The notes under the pieces were generated by a model. That model was not told the origin of the DNA. It was given only the letters and a program-made list of their open reading frames with translations, and did no database searches. Positions 1 through 7,989 of a stretch of DNA of 64,000 bases are shown piece after piece. The stretch covers positions 1,240,001-1,304,000 of the forward strand of contig OZ243964.1 of NCBI GenBank assembly GCA_965214635.1, written 5' to 3'. The DNA comes from Bin90 sp965214635 (lineage in GTDB: Bacteria; Chloroflexota; Dehalococcoidia; Lucifugimonadales; JADFKI01). The translations under genes were made by a program, and so were the position numbers. Within the stretch, counting starts at the first letter, position 1. Each line of letters starts with the position of its first letter.

Positions 1-913
1 CGTCTAGAATTTGGATAGCGTATCGGGAGCGTGTGCTCTCTGACACCTTTGTCTTCATCTCATCATACAGATTTAGGACGCGCTGTGCTTTCTGTGCATT
101 TGCATTGGCTTGCTCTGCAACGGCTCTCAGGAAGAACTGAATCCACCCCAGCCAATCTCCGTTCTCCGTAATCGCAAGAAGCCTGTCCATGTATTCGGTG
201 CGGTTTGTTTCTAGATACTCGCTTAGGTAAAAAGTGGGGCTGGACAGCAGCCGCTTTTCGTACAGGAACAGCGGTATCAGTATCCGCCCCACGCGCCCGT
301 TGCCGTCTAGGAATGGGTGGATGATTTCAAACTGCGCGTGAATTATGGCGAGTTGGACGAGGCGGTCTTCCTCGTCATAGTGGATGTATCGCTCGAAGTT
401 GTCCATGTGCTTCATCACACACATCGGCTCGGGCGGGACATATCGCGCAGTTTCAATGCTTGAGCCGGGCGCGCCGATGAAGTTCTGCTCCTTGCGAAGC
501 TGTCCCCTTGCCTTGTTGTGCCCGCGCACGCTGTCTAGCAGCCTTGCATGGATGTTCAGGATGAGATTTAGCGACAGCGGTATCTTCTCGAGGCCTTGTA
601 CAGCCTCATCCATTGCCATCCGATAGTTTACAATCTCTTGGATGTCGTCCCTTTTGCGAACCGTTATGTTTGTCCGTGCGGGTGCCGCTTGGTATTCTAG
701 CACCTCGCGCAGGTTCGCCTGTGTGCCCTCTATTTTGGATGAGAGAACGGCTTCTTGCGTGGTCATGGGTGAGAGCAGTATCGAGGGATTGGGAATGGTC
801 CGGAGCACGCCATCGTACCTGCCGAGTTCGGTGTTGGCTTGCACGATGAGCCGCACCAATGCGCGCCAGTCTATGTTGGGCAAGGGCAGATTTGACGGCA
901 CAAAGGGCTTCAT
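1..913 (-). CDS. Fic family protein (AMPylase-type), C-terminus cut by window edge
   Basis: The frame is open from the ATG at 913 to the window edge, so the 3' end is missing. The core Fic motif HPFLDGNGRVGR is intact. Fic enzymes use the His to transfer AMP or another nucleotide phosphate to a hydroxyl of a target protein. Near the N-terminus LSSKIEGT matches the inhibitory-helix motif SxxxEG, so this looks like a self-inhibited class II Fic of the DUF4172/Fic_N type. The protein starts MKPFVPSNLPLPNIDW and has no signal peptide or membrane segment. The start is supported by a 4-base ATGA overlap with the pyrC stop, which implies translational coupling to the pyrimidine operon. The target is unknown. 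The family call is firm, the substrate is not. Confidence 0.9.
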   Translation of the reverse strand, partial: MKPFVPSNLPLPNIDWRALVRLIVQANTELGRYDGVLRTIPNPSILLSPMTTQEAVLSSKIEGTQANLREVLEYQAAPARTNITVRKRDDIQEIVNYRMAMDEAVQGLEKIPLSLNLILNIHARLLDSVRGHNKARGQLRKEQNFIGAPGSSIETARYVPPEPMCVMKHMDNFERYIHYDEEDRLVQLAIIHAQFEIIHPFLDGNGRVGRILIPLFLYEKRLLSSPTFYLSEYLETNRTEYMDRLLAITENGDWLGWIQFFLRAVAEQANANAQKAQRVLNLYDEMKTKVSESTRSRYAIQILD

Positions 914-2256
914 CCTGCATGCACCACCTTTCCCCCGAACAGCGTGGCGACTACCCGCCCCCGGAGCCTAGCGCCGGCAAGCGGTGTGTTCTTGCCTTTG
1001 GATGCGAATTTGGTGGTGTCCACCACCCACTCGGAGGTCGGGTCGATGATTGCCACATCGGCGGATGCGCCCGGCCTCAGCGTGCCGATGTCTGTGCGGC
1101 GCAGCAGGCGCGCTGGTGCAGCCGTCAGCCGGTCTACTAGGAGCGGCAGATCGATTGTGCCGCTGTGTACCAGCGACATCAGCTGTCCGAGCGCCGTCTC
1201 CAGCACGCTAATGCCGAATGCCGCCTCTTGGAAGGTGCATTCCTTGTCGGTTCGGTTGTGCGGTGCGTGGTCGGTGGCGATGATGTCTATTGTGCCGTCG
1301 CGCAGCCCCGCAGCCATCGCATCCATATCGGCGCGCGCTCGCAATGGCGGGTTCACCTTGGCGAATGTGTCGTATGCGGCGGGCGTCAGCGGAGAGTATG
1401 TGGCGTTGCCCCCGCGCCCCGCTGCTCCTAGCGCCGCCTCGTCCGTCAGCGTCAGGTGATGCGGCGTAACCTCTGCGGTTACATTGTCCAGCCCCCGAGC
1501 TTTGGCGCGCCGCACCGCATCCAGAGCGCGCGATGTGCTGAGATGCGCCACATGGTAACGCCCGCCCGTCAGCTCGGCGAGGGTTATGTCGCGCGCCACC
1601 ATGATGTCCTCTGCCGAGTTTGGCACGCCCTTGATGCCGAGGCGGGTTGCCACCCAGCCCTCGTTCATTGCGCCGCCCTCGGACAGCGAAGGCTCTTCGC
1701 AGTGGTTGATGATGGGCAGCCCCAGCGCCGAGCTGTAGATGAGCGCCTGTCGCATGATGTTGGAGTCGGCTACGGGGTTGCCGTCGTCGCTGAACGCTAC
1801 TGCGCCCGCCTGCGCCAACTCCCCCATCTCCGCTAGCTCGACGCCCTCGCTGCGCTTGGTGACGCAGCCGATTGGCAGCACACGCACCACGCCCTCGTCG
1901 CGCGCCTTCCGCAGCACATATTCCAGTGTGGCGGATGTGTCCATCGTTGGGTTGGTGTTTGGCATAGCGCAGACGGTGGTGAAGCCGCCGCGCGCCGCTG
2001 CCATAGTGCCGGTGGCGATGGTCTCTTTGTCCTCGAATCCCGGCTCGCGCAGGTGGCAGTGCAGGTCGACGAAGCCGGGACAGACCACAAGCCCGACGGC
2101 GTCTATCACCTCCGCATACTCCGGTGGGTCTATGTGCGGGGCTGTGCCGCTCACCACGCCATCCTCAATCAGCAGGTCCGACACTGCATCCAAACCTTGT
2201 GCGGGGTCTATGATGCGCCCGCCTTTTACCAGTGTTTTTTGTGCTTGTGCTGGCAA
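910..2256 (-). CDS. pyrC: Dihydroorotase
   Basis: This 448-residue cytosolic amidohydrolase carries out the third step of de novo pyrimidine synthesis, cyclising N-carbamoyl-aspartate to dihydroorotate. The metal-binding motif DLHCHLREPG lies near residue 65, and the late ATDHAPH segment supplies further catalytic residues, as in type I (long) dihydroorotases. Length is normal for that class. It is the fourth gene of the leftward pyrR-pyrB-Nudix-pyrC-fic run, 54 bp after the Nudix gene, and its TGA overlaps the fic ATG. It is probably controlled with the operon through the PyrR leader upstream of pyrR. The C-terminal VVATLFGGKVVHAG is the usual end of the beta-sandwich domain of these enzymes. 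Confidence 0.96.
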   Translation of the reverse strand: MPAQAQKTLVKGGRIIDPAQGLDAVSDLLIEDGVVSGTAPHIDPPEYAEVIDAVGLVVCPGFVDLHCHLREPGFEDKETIATGTMAAARGGFTTVCAMPNTNPTMDTSATLEYVLRKARDEGVVRVLPIGCVTKRSEGVELAEMGELAQAGAVAFSDDGNPVADSNIMRQALIYSSALGLPIINHCEEPSLSEGGAMNEGWVATRLGIKGVPNSAEDIMVARDITLAELTGGRYHVAHLSTSRALDAVRRAKARGLDNVTAEVTPHHLTLTDEAALGAAGRGGNATYSPLTPAAYDTFAKVNPPLRARADMDAMAAGLRDGTIDIIATDHAPHNRTDKECTFQEAAFGISVLETALGQLMSLVHSGTIDLPLLVDRLTAAPARLLRRTDIGTLRPGASADVAIIDPTSEWVVDTTKFASKGKNTPLAGARLRGRVVATLFGGKVVHAG

Positions 2257-2310
2257 TATCGCCTCTCTGTGTGAGTGTGTTATGTCGCGGATTTTCAGGA
2301 TGCGGGTTGC

Positions 2311-3291
2311 TCATCTTTGCGTGATAGTAAGAGCGCTCGGAGTGGATGCATATTGGGCTAGGTGCAGCACATGCGGAACACTGTAGAGCAGCGGCAGCGC
2401 TGTCGTCCCGTTCCACCACACGAACTCGCAATGCTCGGCGCTCAGCCGCACATCGCCGTGGGCGGCAATACGGAATATGCTGTGCACCTGCCCCCAGTAG
2501 TCGCCCTTGCGCCAGTATGGCAAAGCCTTGCGTGCGGCTGTGTGAGGTGCGCTGTGAATCCCGCCGCCGTAGAATTCGCAGTAGTCTGATATGTATGCCG
2601 CCGCAGACGCTGCTAGGCTCGTTTCCTCGTGCAGCTCGCGCACCGCCGCCGATATGGGCAGCTCGCCCGCATCCACGCCCCCGCCGGGTAGGTGGAACTT
2701 GCTGTCTCCCGGCTCGCGCATCAGCAGCACCCGACCGCCGCGCACCACAATCGCCGTCGCCCGATGCCGTATCCTCTTGCCTGCATCGTCCTCAGATGGG
2801 CGGGATAGCCCTGCGATGCTGTACTCAGCCGATATTGTGTGCGGTGTTGTATCATAATCGCTACCCAAACTATGGGCTTTTTCTGAAATCCTGTCCCACG
2901 CCTGCCATTCGCACCTGTCCAAAATCTGCGACACATGCGGGTTCACGGGAACATTCGCCTTGCCGTCCCACCAGACGAATTCTTCCACCTGCGGGTCGGC
3001 TTCCACGCACACATCGCCTGCGGCGTCCACGCGAAAGACGCAATGCGTGTTGTACTTGCCGCTGTGCGTGAACATGTGGGCGATGTGTGCTGCGGCAAGG
3101 GTGGTCTCTTCTTGCAGCTCGCGCGCTACGGCAGACATAGGCAGTTCACTGGGGTCGATGCCGCCGCCCGGCAGCGCAAAGCTCCGCCTGCCCCTGTCGC
3201 GCACCAGCAGCACATGCCCGGCGCGCACGACGATTGCCGTCGCCCGCTGCCGCAGTGTGGCGCTCATTGCCCCGTCGTGTCCCTCACGCAA
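2311..3291 (-). CDS. Tandem two-domain Nudix hydrolase
   Basis: Two complete Nudix domains lie in one 326-residue chain. The first Nudix box begins GGGIDPSELPMSAVARELQEE (cut here) and the second GGGVDAGELPISAAVRELHEE (cut here). Both keep the G-x5-E-x7-RE-x2-EE metal-binding pattern, with Thr or Ser replacing the usual Gly near the end. Each domain begins with a similar RATAIVVR strand, so the gene probably arose by internal duplication. Nudix enzymes cleave nucleoside diphosphate-linked substrates; the substrate here cannot be read from sequence. Its place between pyrB and pyrC suggests nucleotide clean-up, such as a modified or excess pyrimidine nucleotide, but that is inference. The ATG at 3291 is used; ATG 3267 is a plausible shorter start. 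Confidence 0.88.
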   Translation of the reverse strand: MREGHDGAMSATLRQRATAIVVRAGHVLLVRDRGRRSFALPGGGIDPSELPMSAVARELQEETTLAAAHIAHMFTHSGKYNTHCVFRVDAAGDVCVEADPQVEEFVWWDGKANVPVNPHVSQILDRCEWQAWDRISEKAHSLGSDYDTTPHTISAEYSIAGLSRPSEDDAGKRIRHRATAIVVRGGRVLLMREPGDSKFHLPGGGVDAGELPISAAVRELHEETSLAASAAAYISDYCEFYGGGIHSAPHTAARKALPYWRKGDYWGQVHSIFRIAAHGDVRLSAEHCEFVWWNGTTALPLLYSVPHVLHLAQYASTPSALTITQR

Positions 3292-3419
3292 GATGCGGAT
3301 TTGCCTCCCTGATGTGCCCTGCTGTGCATCAAGATATGCGTCATTTAGGTTTCCCGTTTATGTTGTGGTTTGACTCGAACATGCGCCCCGAAATATGCGC
3401 TTGCATATGCAAATATGCT

Positions 3420-4556
3420 CTACGCTCCGCCGTGCGCACCCATAGCCATGTAGAACAGCGCCATACGCACTGCCACGCCGTTGGTAACCTGCTCCTCGAT
3501 GACGGACCTAGCGCCGTGCGCCACCTCAGAGTCGATTTCCACGCCCTCGTTCATCGGGCCGGGGTGCATCACCAGCACATCGGGCTTGGCGAGCTGTAGG
3601 CGCGCGGGCGTGATGCCGTAGAGTTTGGAATACTCGCGCAGTGTGGGCAGGTGCCCCGCCTGCTGCCGCTCGGTCTGCAGGCGCAGCGCCATCACCACAT
3701 CAGCGTCCTCCATAGCGCGCTCCACATTCGTCTCGATACGCACATCGCTGAACGGATGCATTGCGGTATCGTCGATCGCTGCGTCTGAAACAGAGTATGG
3801 CGGCAAGCCATTCGGCGGCTTGGCTTGGGCTGCTGCCCTGCCGCTGCGCTTGAACGCAGAAGTGTTTTTCATAGCGAGGAAGTCCGAGGGTATCAGCGTT
3901 GGTGGGGCGCACAGCGTAACCTTTGCGCCCATGCGCGTCAGCCCCCACAGGTTGGAGCGCGCCACGCGGCTATATAGCAGGTCGCCCACGATGACGACCT
4001 TCAGCCCGGCGATGCGCCCCTTGTGCTGACGGATGGTGTATAGGTCGAGCAGCGCCTGCGTGGGGTGTGCGTGCATCCCGTCGCCTGCGTTGATGACCAC
4101 TGCGTTCAGGAAGCGTGCGAGCAGGTGCGGTGCGCCGGAGTGTGGATGGCGCATCACGATGATGTCGGCGTTCATCGCTTGCAGCGTCAGCGCCGTGTTG
4201 TAGAGCGACTCGCCCTTTTCCACGCTGCTGCCGCTGCCGGACACATTGATGACATCGGCGCTGAGTATCTTGCCCGCCTGCTCAAACGACACCCTCGTGC
4301 GCGTGCTCGCTTCGTAGAACAGGGTGATGATGCTCTTGCCGCGCAATGTGGGCACCTTCTTGATGTCGCGCCGCAGCACCTCGCTCATGGCGTCGGCGTT
4401 CTGCAAGACGGCGTCTATCTCTGCCGCCGAAAAGTCGTCTAGGTCGAGGATGTGGCGGAGCGAGTTTCGTGCTGCCGCAGCGCCAAGCGCGCCGTTAGCA
4501 TTCTGCGCAGGCATGCGCGGGGGTGTTTGTTCTGACGCCCTCCGGCTTGTCGTCAT
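3420..4556 (-). CDS. pyrB: Aspartate carbamoyltransferase catalytic subunit, with insertion
   Basis: It condenses carbamoyl phosphate with aspartate, the committed step of pyrimidine synthesis. The carbamoyl-phosphate loop FYEASTRTRVSFEQAG lies at residues 80-95, and HPTQALLDLYT and the late VMHPGPMNEG are typical. At 378 residues it is longer than the usual roughly 310. The extra length is an N-terminal Ala/Arg-rich extension of about 30 residues and an insertion of about 40 residues (about 230-270, Lys/Ala/Pro-rich) in the aspartate domain. No pyrI regulatory chain is nearby. Its ATG overlaps the pyrR TAA by one base (TAATG), so the two are translationally coupled. Confidence 0.95.
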   Translation of the reverse strand: MTTSRRASEQTPPRMPAQNANGALGAAAARNSLRHILDLDDFSAAEIDAVLQNADAMSEVLRRDIKKVPTLRGKSIITLFYEASTRTRVSFEQAGKILSADVINVSGSGSSVEKGESLYNTALTLQAMNADIIVMRHPHSGAPHLLARFLNAVVINAGDGMHAHPTQALLDLYTIRQHKGRIAGLKVVIVGDLLYSRVARSNLWGLTRMGAKVTLCAPPTLIPSDFLAMKNTSAFKRSGRAAAQAKPPNGLPPYSVSDAAIDDTAMHPFSDVRIETNVERAMEDADVVMALRLQTERQQAGHLPTLREYSKLYGITPARLQLAKPDVLVMHPGPMNEGVEIDSEVAHGARSVIEEQVTNGVAVRMALFYMAMGAHGGA

Positions 4557-5107
4557 TAGTCGTCCTCCCGCAGCAGCGCAATTTCGTCGATACCGTCTAA
4601 TTCGCGCAGCCGCACCTGCACCGGTTCGTTGCGCGCGGTCGGCACATTCTTTCCCACGAAGTCGGGTCTGATGGGCAGCTCGCGATGTCCTCTGTCTACG
4701 AGGATGGCGAGTTGGATGCGGCGTGGGCGTCCGAAGTCGTTGAGCGCATCCATAGCGGCACGGATGGTGCGCCCGGTGTATATCACATCGTCCACCAGCA
4801 CCACACAGCGGTCATGTACGCCGCCGGGGATGCCTGTGCGCAACAAGGGGCGTGCGGCGGTGCGCAGGTCGTCGCGGTACAGCCCGATGTCCAGCGCACC
4901 CACGGGCACATCCACACCCTCGAACTCACGGATGAAGCCGGCGATGCGCTCGGCGAGCCACACGCCGCGCCGATGTATGCCCACTAGCACCAGCGTGTCC
5001 ACGCCGCCGCCCGTCTCGCTGCGCTCCAAGATTTCGTGCGCTATGCGAACTAGCGCGCGCCGTATCTCGTTTGCGTCCAGTATCTTGCGCTCGCGAATCT
5101 TGTGCAT
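4556..5107 (-). CDS. pyrR: PyrR bifunctional pyr attenuation regulator / uracil phosphoribosyltransferase
   Basis: PyrR binds the pyr mRNA leader when UMP is high and reduces operon expression; many members also make UMP from uracil and PRPP. The PRPP-binding motif VVLVDDVIYTGRTIRAA is intact. I place the start at the ATG at 5107 (MHKIRERKILDANEIRRAL), giving 183 residues, the normal family length. The longer frame beginning at 5182 would add a Cys/Gly-rich segment read through the terminator hairpin and is not credible. It is the first gene of the operon, with a promoter, a PyrR-binding hairpin and a terminator directly upstream. Confidence 0.95.
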   Translation of the reverse strand: MHKIRERKILDANEIRRALVRIAHEILERSETGGGVDTLVLVGIHRRGVWLAERIAGFIREFEGVDVPVGALDIGLYRDDLRTAARPLLRTGIPGGVHDRCVVLVDDVIYTGRTIRAAMDALNDFGRPRRIQLAILVDRGHRELPIRPDFVGKNVPTARNEPVQVRLRELDGIDEIALLREDD

Positions 5108-5108
5108 C

Positions 5109-5140
5109 AAAAAAAGCCCCGCGCACATCAGGCAAGGGGC
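5109..5140 (-). terminator. Attenuator terminator abutting the pyrR start codon
   Basis: On the minus strand GCCCC(TTGC)...(GCGC)GGGGC forms a GC-rich hairpin with one mismatch, followed by seven T residues that end just before the pyrR ATG. A terminator in a leader immediately before the first gene fits PyrR-type attenuation. The GCGGGG of its 3' arm is also the only Shine-Dalgarno-like sequence for pyrR, so the hairpin could block translation as well as transcription. Confidence 0.8.
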
Positions 5141-5200
5141 AAAGCCGCCGCCGCAACCGCACACAAATCCGTGTGCACCCACCGCCGCAAGCCTGCTTCT

Positions 5201-5233
5201 CCCTTGCCAGCCTCACCGGACCGACTTAAAGGG
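5201..5233 (-). promoter_or_regulatory. PyrR-binding hairpin in the pyr leader
   Basis: The minus-strand leader contains TCCGGTGAGGCTGGCAAGGG (5220-5201). It matches the conserved PyrR-binding loop (UCC-N-G-N-GAGGCU) followed by AAGG. The flanks CCCTT and AAGGG pair, closing a hairpin with the conserved loop at its tip. It lies between the promoter and the terminator, as expected for an anti-antiterminator bound by PyrR-UMP. Confidence 0.8.
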
Positions 5234-5301
5234 ATGCGGACGCTCTCCGCGCCCATTTGGAGGTTCGCAACAAACCTTAATTTCTCAATTCTCAAAGGGA
5301 T

Positions 5302-5330
5302 ATTATACAGGATACAGGGCGCATTCGAAG
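5302..5330 (-). promoter_or_regulatory. Probable promoter of the pyr operon
   Basis: A consensus -10 hexamer TATAAT (5307-5302) lies about 200 bases before pyrR. The -35 is weak (CTTCGA or TTCGAA at 16-17 bp spacing). The placement leaves a leader of about 190 nt holding the PyrR hairpin and terminator. Confidence 0.6.
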
Positions 5331-5395
5331 GCTTCAAGGCGGCAACATGCGTTTTCAGGCGACTCTATGCGCTCGACATTCTTGCGGGCGGTTGC

Positions 5396-5833
5396 CTATT
5401 CCTCGTAGCGGGGATGCCAGCCGGGGCCTGCCCAGCTGGTTAGCTTGTGGGGGACGATGCGGATGTAAGCGCGCGGCATGTGCTTGGTGGCGTCATAGTA
5501 TTGCCCGCCGGCGTCTTCGCCTAGATACCGCACCGCCCAATGCCGCCATTCGCCAAGCCATGCATCGTCCACGATGTGCGCTGCGGCAGTGGCGACCACG
5601 CGTGTGTAGGGTGCGTCCGGTGTGTCTATGCAGAACGACACGCGTTCGTCGCGGCGGATGTTCGCCACCCAGTCCGCCTTGCGCCGCCCGGCGAGGTAGA
5701 ATGCGTCGCCATCGTAGTGATACCACACCGGCGTAACATACGGGTATCCGTCCGCCGTCAGCGTGGCGAGCTTCATCAGACGGCTGCCGCCCGTCAGAAA
5801 CTCTGTCAGCTGCTGCGGGTTCAATTTTGCCAT
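5396..5833 (-). CDS. Pyridoxamine-5'-phosphate-oxidase-like (PPOX) split-barrel flavin/F420 protein
   Basis: This 145-residue single-domain protein has the pattern LATLTADGYPYVTPVWYHYDGDAFYL, then RKADWVANIRRDERVSFCID. That is characteristic of the split-barrel PPOX superfamily, which binds FMN, F420 or heme. Actinobacterial and Chloroflexota members often reduce substrates with F420H2, but cofactor and substrate cannot be fixed from this sequence. The start has a good AGGAG ribosome-binding site. It stands alone, upstream of and co-oriented with the pyr operon but separated from its promoter by about 60 bp. Confidence 0.82.
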   Translation of the reverse strand: MAKLNPQQLTEFLTGGSRLMKLATLTADGYPYVTPVWYHYDGDAFYLAGRRKADWVANIRRDERVSFCIDTPDAPYTRVVATAAAHIVDDAWLGEWRHWAVRYLGEDAGGQYYDATKHMPRAYIRIVPHKLTSWAGPGWHPRYEE

Positions 5834-6193
5834 CGCACGCTCCTTGCTAGGATTACTTGGACGGGCAGGGGATTAGCCCGATTGTCATAGCTCCACCCAA
5901 TGAGCTGACATTAGGCTAGCAGCGCACGGATTTGGCGTCAATCTTGTCAGTCAGATGATAGGTTGGTCGGGTGGTCAAAGGTTCGTATTCCCAAACATTC
6001 CGCTTTCTTGGCATCAGGGTAAAGCATCCTTTTCTCCCTCTAATGGAAAGCCGAGCAGGGAAGGCTAGCGGATCCTCGATTGATAGACTAATCCCCTGCA
6101 ATCGAGTATGCTATCACCTCAATGGCTTATGTTACGAAGCCCGAGTTCGGGCGCTGTTTAGAATGTACGACACAACATGGAGGGTTTTCCCCA
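5834..6193. other. Intergenic region with an 8-bp inverted repeat
   Basis: No gene is visible between the divergently transcribed PPOX and ThDP-enzyme genes. CTCGATTG (6075-6082) and CAATCGAG (6099-6106) form an 8-bp inverted repeat with a 16-base spacer, a plausible operator for the ThDP-enzyme gene. No convincing sigma-70 promoter pair was found. Confidence 0.35.
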
Positions 6194-7828
6194 ATGAATA
6201 CGATGGAAGCGATTGCGCGGATATTGAAGGAAGAGGGTGTCGAGTGGGTAGGCTGCTTCCCCTCGAACAACCTCATTGAAGAGGTGGCGAAGGTTGGTAT
6301 CCGCACGATAATGTTTCGCCAAGAGCGAGGCGCGCTGATGGCGGCGGACGGCTACAGCCGCCTGAACGACCGACAGAAGTTCGGCGTGGTCATCACGCAG
6401 GGCGGCCCCGGCTCCGAAAACAGCATGGGCGGCCTCGCGCAGGCGTTCGCAGACAACATCCCCATGCTGTACCTGCCCGGCGGCTCTGCGGTGGCGCAGA
6501 CGCAGGTGCGCCCCAACTTCTCGCCCGCGCGCACATACGCATCCGTGTCCAAGCACAGCGAGGTCATCTACCAGCCCGATATGGTTGGCGCTGTGATGCG
6601 CCGCGCCTTCCACAACCTGCGGAACGGACGGGCAGGCCCCGTAGTGGTGGAGCTGCCCGCAGATGTGAGCACGATGGAAGTGTCTTCGCTGAACTATCAG
6701 CCGCCAAAGCGCCATCCGCAAGTGCCGTGCGCGTCGGACATCAGCGACGCTGTCAAGGCGCTGCTCGCCGCCAAGAAGCCGATGATATGGTCGGGAATGG
6801 GCGTGCTGCTGGGCGGCGCATCCGCCGAGCTGCAAGAGTTCGCCGAGCTGACCGAGATCCCCGTGTACTGCACGATGCCCGGCAAGTCCGGCTTCAACGA
6901 GCGCCATCCGCTCTCGCTCGGCTCGGGCAGCGGTGCAACCACACAGCAGGCGCGTAAGTGGCTCAACGAGTCCGATGTGCTGTTCGCTGTTGGTTCTAGC
7001 CTCTCTATCACGAGCTATGGTCAGTCTATCCCCGGCGGCAAGGTGATGATCCACAACACCGAGAGCATAGAAGACCTGAACAAGGACTTCACGGTGGACA
7101 TCGGTGTGCCGGGCGATACGAAGCTCACGCTGCAAGCGATGATCGCCGAAGTCAAAGCGACGCTGGGCGAGAGCGGGCGCGCCGGCAAGACGGGCGTCGC
7201 CGCGGAAATCGCCGCCGTGCGCCAGTCATGGATGGCGGATTGGAATGGCCTGCTCGAGTCGGACGAGACGCCCATCAACACCTACCGCGTCATCGGCGAG
7301 CTGGAGCGAGTGCTCGACCACGACAACAGCATAGTAACGCACGACGCTGGTGCGCCGCGCGACTCTATCATGCCCTTCTACAATGCCACCACACCGCATA
7401 GCTACATCGGCTGGGGCAAGACCACGCATCTCGGATATGGCATCCCGCTGATGATAGGCGCAAAGCTCGCCCGCCCGGACAAGTTCTGCCTCAACCTGAT
7501 GGGCGACGGCGCTTTCGGGATGTCGGGATTGGACATCGAGACTGCGGCGCGCGCCGGAGCACCCATCACAACCATAGTGCTGAACAACGGCGGCATGGCG
7601 ACCTATCCCGGTGGCTATCCCACAGCGCGCGAACTTTTCGGCACAACGGAGATGACGGGCGATTATGCCAAGATAGCCGAGGGCATGGGCGCTGTGGGCA
7701 TCGTGGTGAGCGACCCCGACGAGGTGGGCAACGCCCTGCGCCAAGCCCAAGAACATAACGCCGCTGGGCGCACCGTCCTGCTAGACATCCGCAGCAACAT
7801 GGAGCCGCGCAAGTCGCGCCCCGAGTAG
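6194..7828 (+). CDS. Thiamine-diphosphate-dependent enzyme, acetolactate synthase-like
   Basis: The protein has the three-domain layout of the acetolactate synthase/benzoylformate decarboxylase family. The catalytic glutamate lies in FRQERGALMAADGYSR near the N-terminus. The Mg-ThDP motif GDGAFGMSGLDIETAARAG, ending in VLNNGG, lies near the C-terminus. The start is ATG 6194 (MNTMEAIARILKEEGVEWV), preceded by GGAGG at 6179-6183; the longer frame from 6122 adds 24 unconvincing residues. This gives 544 residues. Genuine acetolactate synthases are paired with ilvN and ilvC, which are absent, so this is more likely a catabolic decarboxylase or lyase of unknown substrate. Confidence 0.88.
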   Translation: MNTMEAIARILKEEGVEWVGCFPSNNLIEEVAKVGIRTIMFRQERGALMAADGYSRLNDRQKFGVVITQGGPGSENSMGGLAQAFADNIPMLYLPGGSAVAQTQVRPNFSPARTYASVSKHSEVIYQPDMVGAVMRRAFHNLRNGRAGPVVVELPADVSTMEVSSLNYQPPKRHPQVPCASDISDAVKALLAAKKPMIWSGMGVLLGGASAELQEFAELTEIPVYCTMPGKSGFNERHPLSLGSGSGATTQQARKWLNESDVLFAVGSSLSITSYGQSIPGGKVMIHNTESIEDLNKDFTVDIGVPGDTKLTLQAMIAEVKATLGESGRAGKTGVAAEIAAVRQSWMADWNGLLESDETPINTYRVIGELERVLDHDNSIVTHDAGAPRDSIMPFYNATTPHSYIGWGKTTHLGYGIPLMIGAKLARPDKFCLNLMGDGAFGMSGLDIETAARAGAPITTIVLNNGGMATYPGGYPTARELFGTTEMTGDYAKIAEGMGAVGIVVSDPDEVGNALRQAQEHNAAGRTVLLDIRSNMEPRKSRPE

Positions 7829-7866
7829 CATGACAGCCTAGTCGGCGTTTCAGTTGATAGCGGCGC

Positions 7867-7903
7867 AAAGCCCCCGATTTCGTACGGGAGGGTTGGGGGT
7901 TTT
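7867..7903. terminator. Bidirectional terminator between convergent genes
   Basis: AAAGCCCCCGA pairs with TTGGGGGTTTT to give an 11-bp stem (two G-T pairs) with A-rich and T-rich outer ends. It lies between the ThDP-enzyme gene (+) and the tlpA-like gene (-), so it could serve both. Confidence 0.6.
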
Positions 7904-7989
7904 GATGCCGCTATGCTGTTCCTTCGTGCAGTCGCCTTGCGACATATGTGCGGCTGTTTTCCAGCTTGGATTTTCGCACGGAAGCGTTG

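Noticed and set aside
6158..7135. Long minus-strand open frame (325 codons) opposite the ThDP enzyme gene
   Set aside because: It is His/Arg/Cys-rich low-quality sequence fully inside a well-supported gene; a GC-rich shadow frame.
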